Assembly (NCBI RefSeq): GCF_031769195.1
Contig: NZ_JAVHNP010000001.1
Span: 372,001-436,000, forward strand
Origin: Vreelandella sp031769195
GTDB lineage: Bacteria; Pseudomonadota; Gammaproteobacteria; Pseudomonadales; Halomonadaceae
Direction of reading: 5' to 3'
DNA: 64,000 nucleotides
Both the position numbers and the translations under genes were made by a program. Under the pieces are notes generated by a model. The model did not search any database. It was not told the DNA's origin and was given only the letters and a program-made list of their open reading frames with translations. Within the stretch, counting starts at the first letter, position 1, and each line of letters begins with the position of its first letter. Below are positions 62,472 through 64,000 of the stretch, in pieces.

Positions 62472-64000
62472 ATGAGAAATTTATCTGTCAAACACACGTT
62501 GGCAGCCGCGCAAGGGCTTATGCTTGTCGCTCTGCTGGCCATCGCAGCGACAGGTATCTTGTCAAAGCTCAGTGTAATGGAGAGCTTACGTGAACTAGAT
62601 GAAGTCGCTGCTCAACAAGTGGCTTCCATCAACCGTTCTGAAGTTAACCTGATGGAGTTACGTCTACGGCTTGCCCGTTATACGGCATATACAGAGGCAG
62701 GTGACAGCACGTCAGCCCAAGCATCTATTGAACAAGCCCGAGCTGCATTGGAGCGAGCAGATACGCGTTTTGCTGAGTTTACTGCCATTGAAGTTCCCCC
62801 TACGGCTATACGTGCTCCGCTCATTGCCACGATTGTCAATTATTATCCACAAATGATCAGCGACACATTTCGTGAAGACTTGGCAGCGGCCAACTACGCA
62901 GCACTTGTCCAACACCGGGAGCGTTTTAACACTGAATTCAGCACGTTAACTGAAGCGATTCGCGCGTTTAATACCCGCGCGCAGGACTTAGCCGCTGAAG
63001 AAATTGCTCAGGCTGAAAAAAGCCACACGTCGACCATGATCCTAAGCGGAGTATTGATCTTCCTGGCCCTGGCATTATTTATTGGGGTGCAAGTAGGCAT
63101 TAACCGCATCATCGTGCGCCCCCTTCAGCGCTCAGTGCAAGTATGTGAAAATATCGCACAAGGCGACCTGACCAGTGACATTGAGTCTCGTGGTAACAAC
63201 GAAATTGGCCGCCTTTATAGCGCTATGCGGGAGATGCAGGCCAAGCTGCAAACCATGGTGGGAACACTCTCGCAAAGCAGCACGGCGGTCGCCTCCAGTT
63301 CACGCCAGATTGCCGGCGGCAGCCAAGACCTAGCTTCTAGAACCGAGCAACAGGCAGCCGCGCTACAGCAAACCGCTGCGAGTATGGATGAGATCTCATC
63401 CATTGTTCGTCAAAATGCGGATACCGCCGCACAGGCGGAGCGCCTCACCCAAGATGCGTCTAAGAAAGCGGCCCACGGCAAGCAAGAGTCTGAGCAAACT
63501 AGCATGCTGATGCGCGAACTGGAAACCAGCTCCCAAAAAGTGAATGAAATTATCCAGGTAATCGATTCCATCGCGTTCCAAACCAACATTCTTGCTTTAA
63601 ACGCATCGGTAGAAGCAGCGCGTGCAGGTGAGCACGGTCGCGGCTTTGCCGTCGTTGCTAGCGAAGTCCGCTCGCTGGCCACCAAAACCTCTAACTCATC
63701 AAAAGAAATTCGCACGATGATTGAGGATATCGCAAGCCGGATTGCCCAGGGTGCCGACCAAGCCCTGAAAAATGGCGAAAGCATGGACGACATCAATCAG
63801 GCGATTGTTCGCGTTAACGATATGATGCAAGAGCTGGCGCTGGCGGCGAAGGAGCAAGAGTCTGGCATTAGCCAAATCAGCACCGCGATTGCAGAGATGG
63901 ATTCCGCCACTCAAGAGAACGTCTCGTTAGTCGAGGAAACCAGCACGGCCTCTGCGTCGTTACAAGATGAAGCGTCTCGCTTAGCAGAACTAGTGGCGGC
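62472..64000 (+). CDS. Methyl-accepting chemotaxis protein, cut by window end
   Basis: The frame opens at ATG 62472 (MRNLSVKHTLAAAQG) and is still open at 64000, giving 509 codons plus two bases. It has TM1 (about 8-28), a periplasmic helical domain, TM2 (SGVLIFLALALFIGVQVGI), HAMP, and a signalling domain with IAFQTNILALNASVEAARAG. From HAMP onward it is very like the preceding receptor, while the periplasmic parts differ, consistent with duplication and ligand-domain divergence. Only the extreme C-terminus is missing. GAGAG lies before the ATG. Confidence 0.93.
   Translation, partial: MRNLSVKHTLAAAQGLMLVALLAIAATGILSKLSVMESLRELDEVAAQQVASINRSEVNLMELRLRLARYTAYTEAGDSTSAQASIEQARAALERADTRFAEFTAIEVPPTAIRAPLIATIVNYYPQMISDTFREDLAAANYAALVQHRERFNTEFSTLTEAIRAFNTRAQDLAAEEIAQAEKSHTSTMILSGVLIFLALALFIGVQVGINRIIVRPLQRSVQVCENIAQGDLTSDIESRGNNEIGRLYSAMREMQAKLQTMVGTLSQSSTAVASSSRQIAGGSQDLASRTEQQAAALQQTAASMDEISSIVRQNADTAAQAERLTQDASKKAAHGKQESEQTSMLMRELETSSQKVNEIIQVIDSIAFQTNILALNASVEAARAGEHGRGFAVVASEVRSLATKTSNSSKEIRTMIEDIASRIAQGADQALKNGESMDDINQAIVRVNDMMQELALAAKEQESGISQISTAIAEMDSATQENVSLVEETSTASASLQDEASRLAELVA

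Overview
The window is a chromosomal segment of a moderately halophilic gammaproteobacterium. The gene complement and codon usage look most like Halomonadaceae (Halomonas/Vreelandella group); this is an inference from protein character, since no rRNA or other marker gene is present. Most of the window is ordinary GC-rich housekeeping and transport DNA. The first 1.4 kb is clearly more AT-rich and looks acquired.

Layout. 1-1.4 kb: an AT-rich membrane-anchored nucleotidyltransferase gene, next to the truncated start of an integron-type integrase with a good LexA box, probably a dead chromosomal integron. 1.5-4.4 kb: TPP riboswitch, tenA, thiC (thiamine). 4.4-6.7 kb: a candidate Zur site and aztC-aztD zinc-handling genes without their ABC partners. 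6.7-11 kb: CsbD protein, HlyD/DUF2955 efflux pair, an outer-membrane barrel, an EamA exporter. 11.1-14.5 kb: ackA-pta. 14.5-19.5 kb: cyoABCDE bo3-type quinol oxidase operon. 19.8-27.7 kb: a full nucleoside uptake and catabolism locus (deoR, tsx, nupC, deoC, deoA, deoB, deoD, cdd) with two DeoR-type operators. 27.9-32.2 kb: a ThuA/ThuB/ThuE-like disaccharide cluster with a LacI regulator and twin LacI operators, but no permeases or ATPase. 32.2-37.6 kb: an unknown membrane protein, a C-terminal J-domain protein, a J-like membrane protein lacking HPD, and a YbiO-type MscS channel. 37.7-41.5 kb: amidoligase plus glutamine amidotransferase pair, tpx, a second amidotransferase, endonuclease V. 41.6-43.7 kb: a DeaD/CsdA-type RNA helicase preceded by a roughly 300-nt strongly structured leader. 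43.8-46.8 kb: second CsbD protein, PRC-barrel protein, glutathionyl-hydroquinone reductase, LysR regulator. 47.4-51.7 kb: three peptidoglycan-modifying proteins (M23 peptidase, two L,D-transpeptidase-type). 51.9-60.2 kb: a CZB zinc-sensing chemoreceptor-like protein, patatin, a NarK/NasA transporter with a NasR (NIT-ANTAR) antiterminator, SDR, luciferase-like monooxygenase, LysE exporter, GNAT. 60.6-64 kb: two tandem methyl-accepting chemotaxis proteins, the second cut by the window end.

Regulation is readable at many points: a LexA box, a TPP riboswitch with a Shine-Dalgarno-masking hairpin, a Zur-like palindrome, DeoR operators overlapping a TATAAT, twin LacI operators 21 bp apart, an ANTAR-type hairpin pair before the nitrate transporter, a sigma-28-like promoter, and many intrinsic terminators. 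The least explained elements are the structured helicase leader, the amidoligase/amidotransferase pair, the HPD-less J-like protein with its neighbours, and the integron relic. No tRNA, rRNA, CRISPR array or intact insertion sequence was seen.
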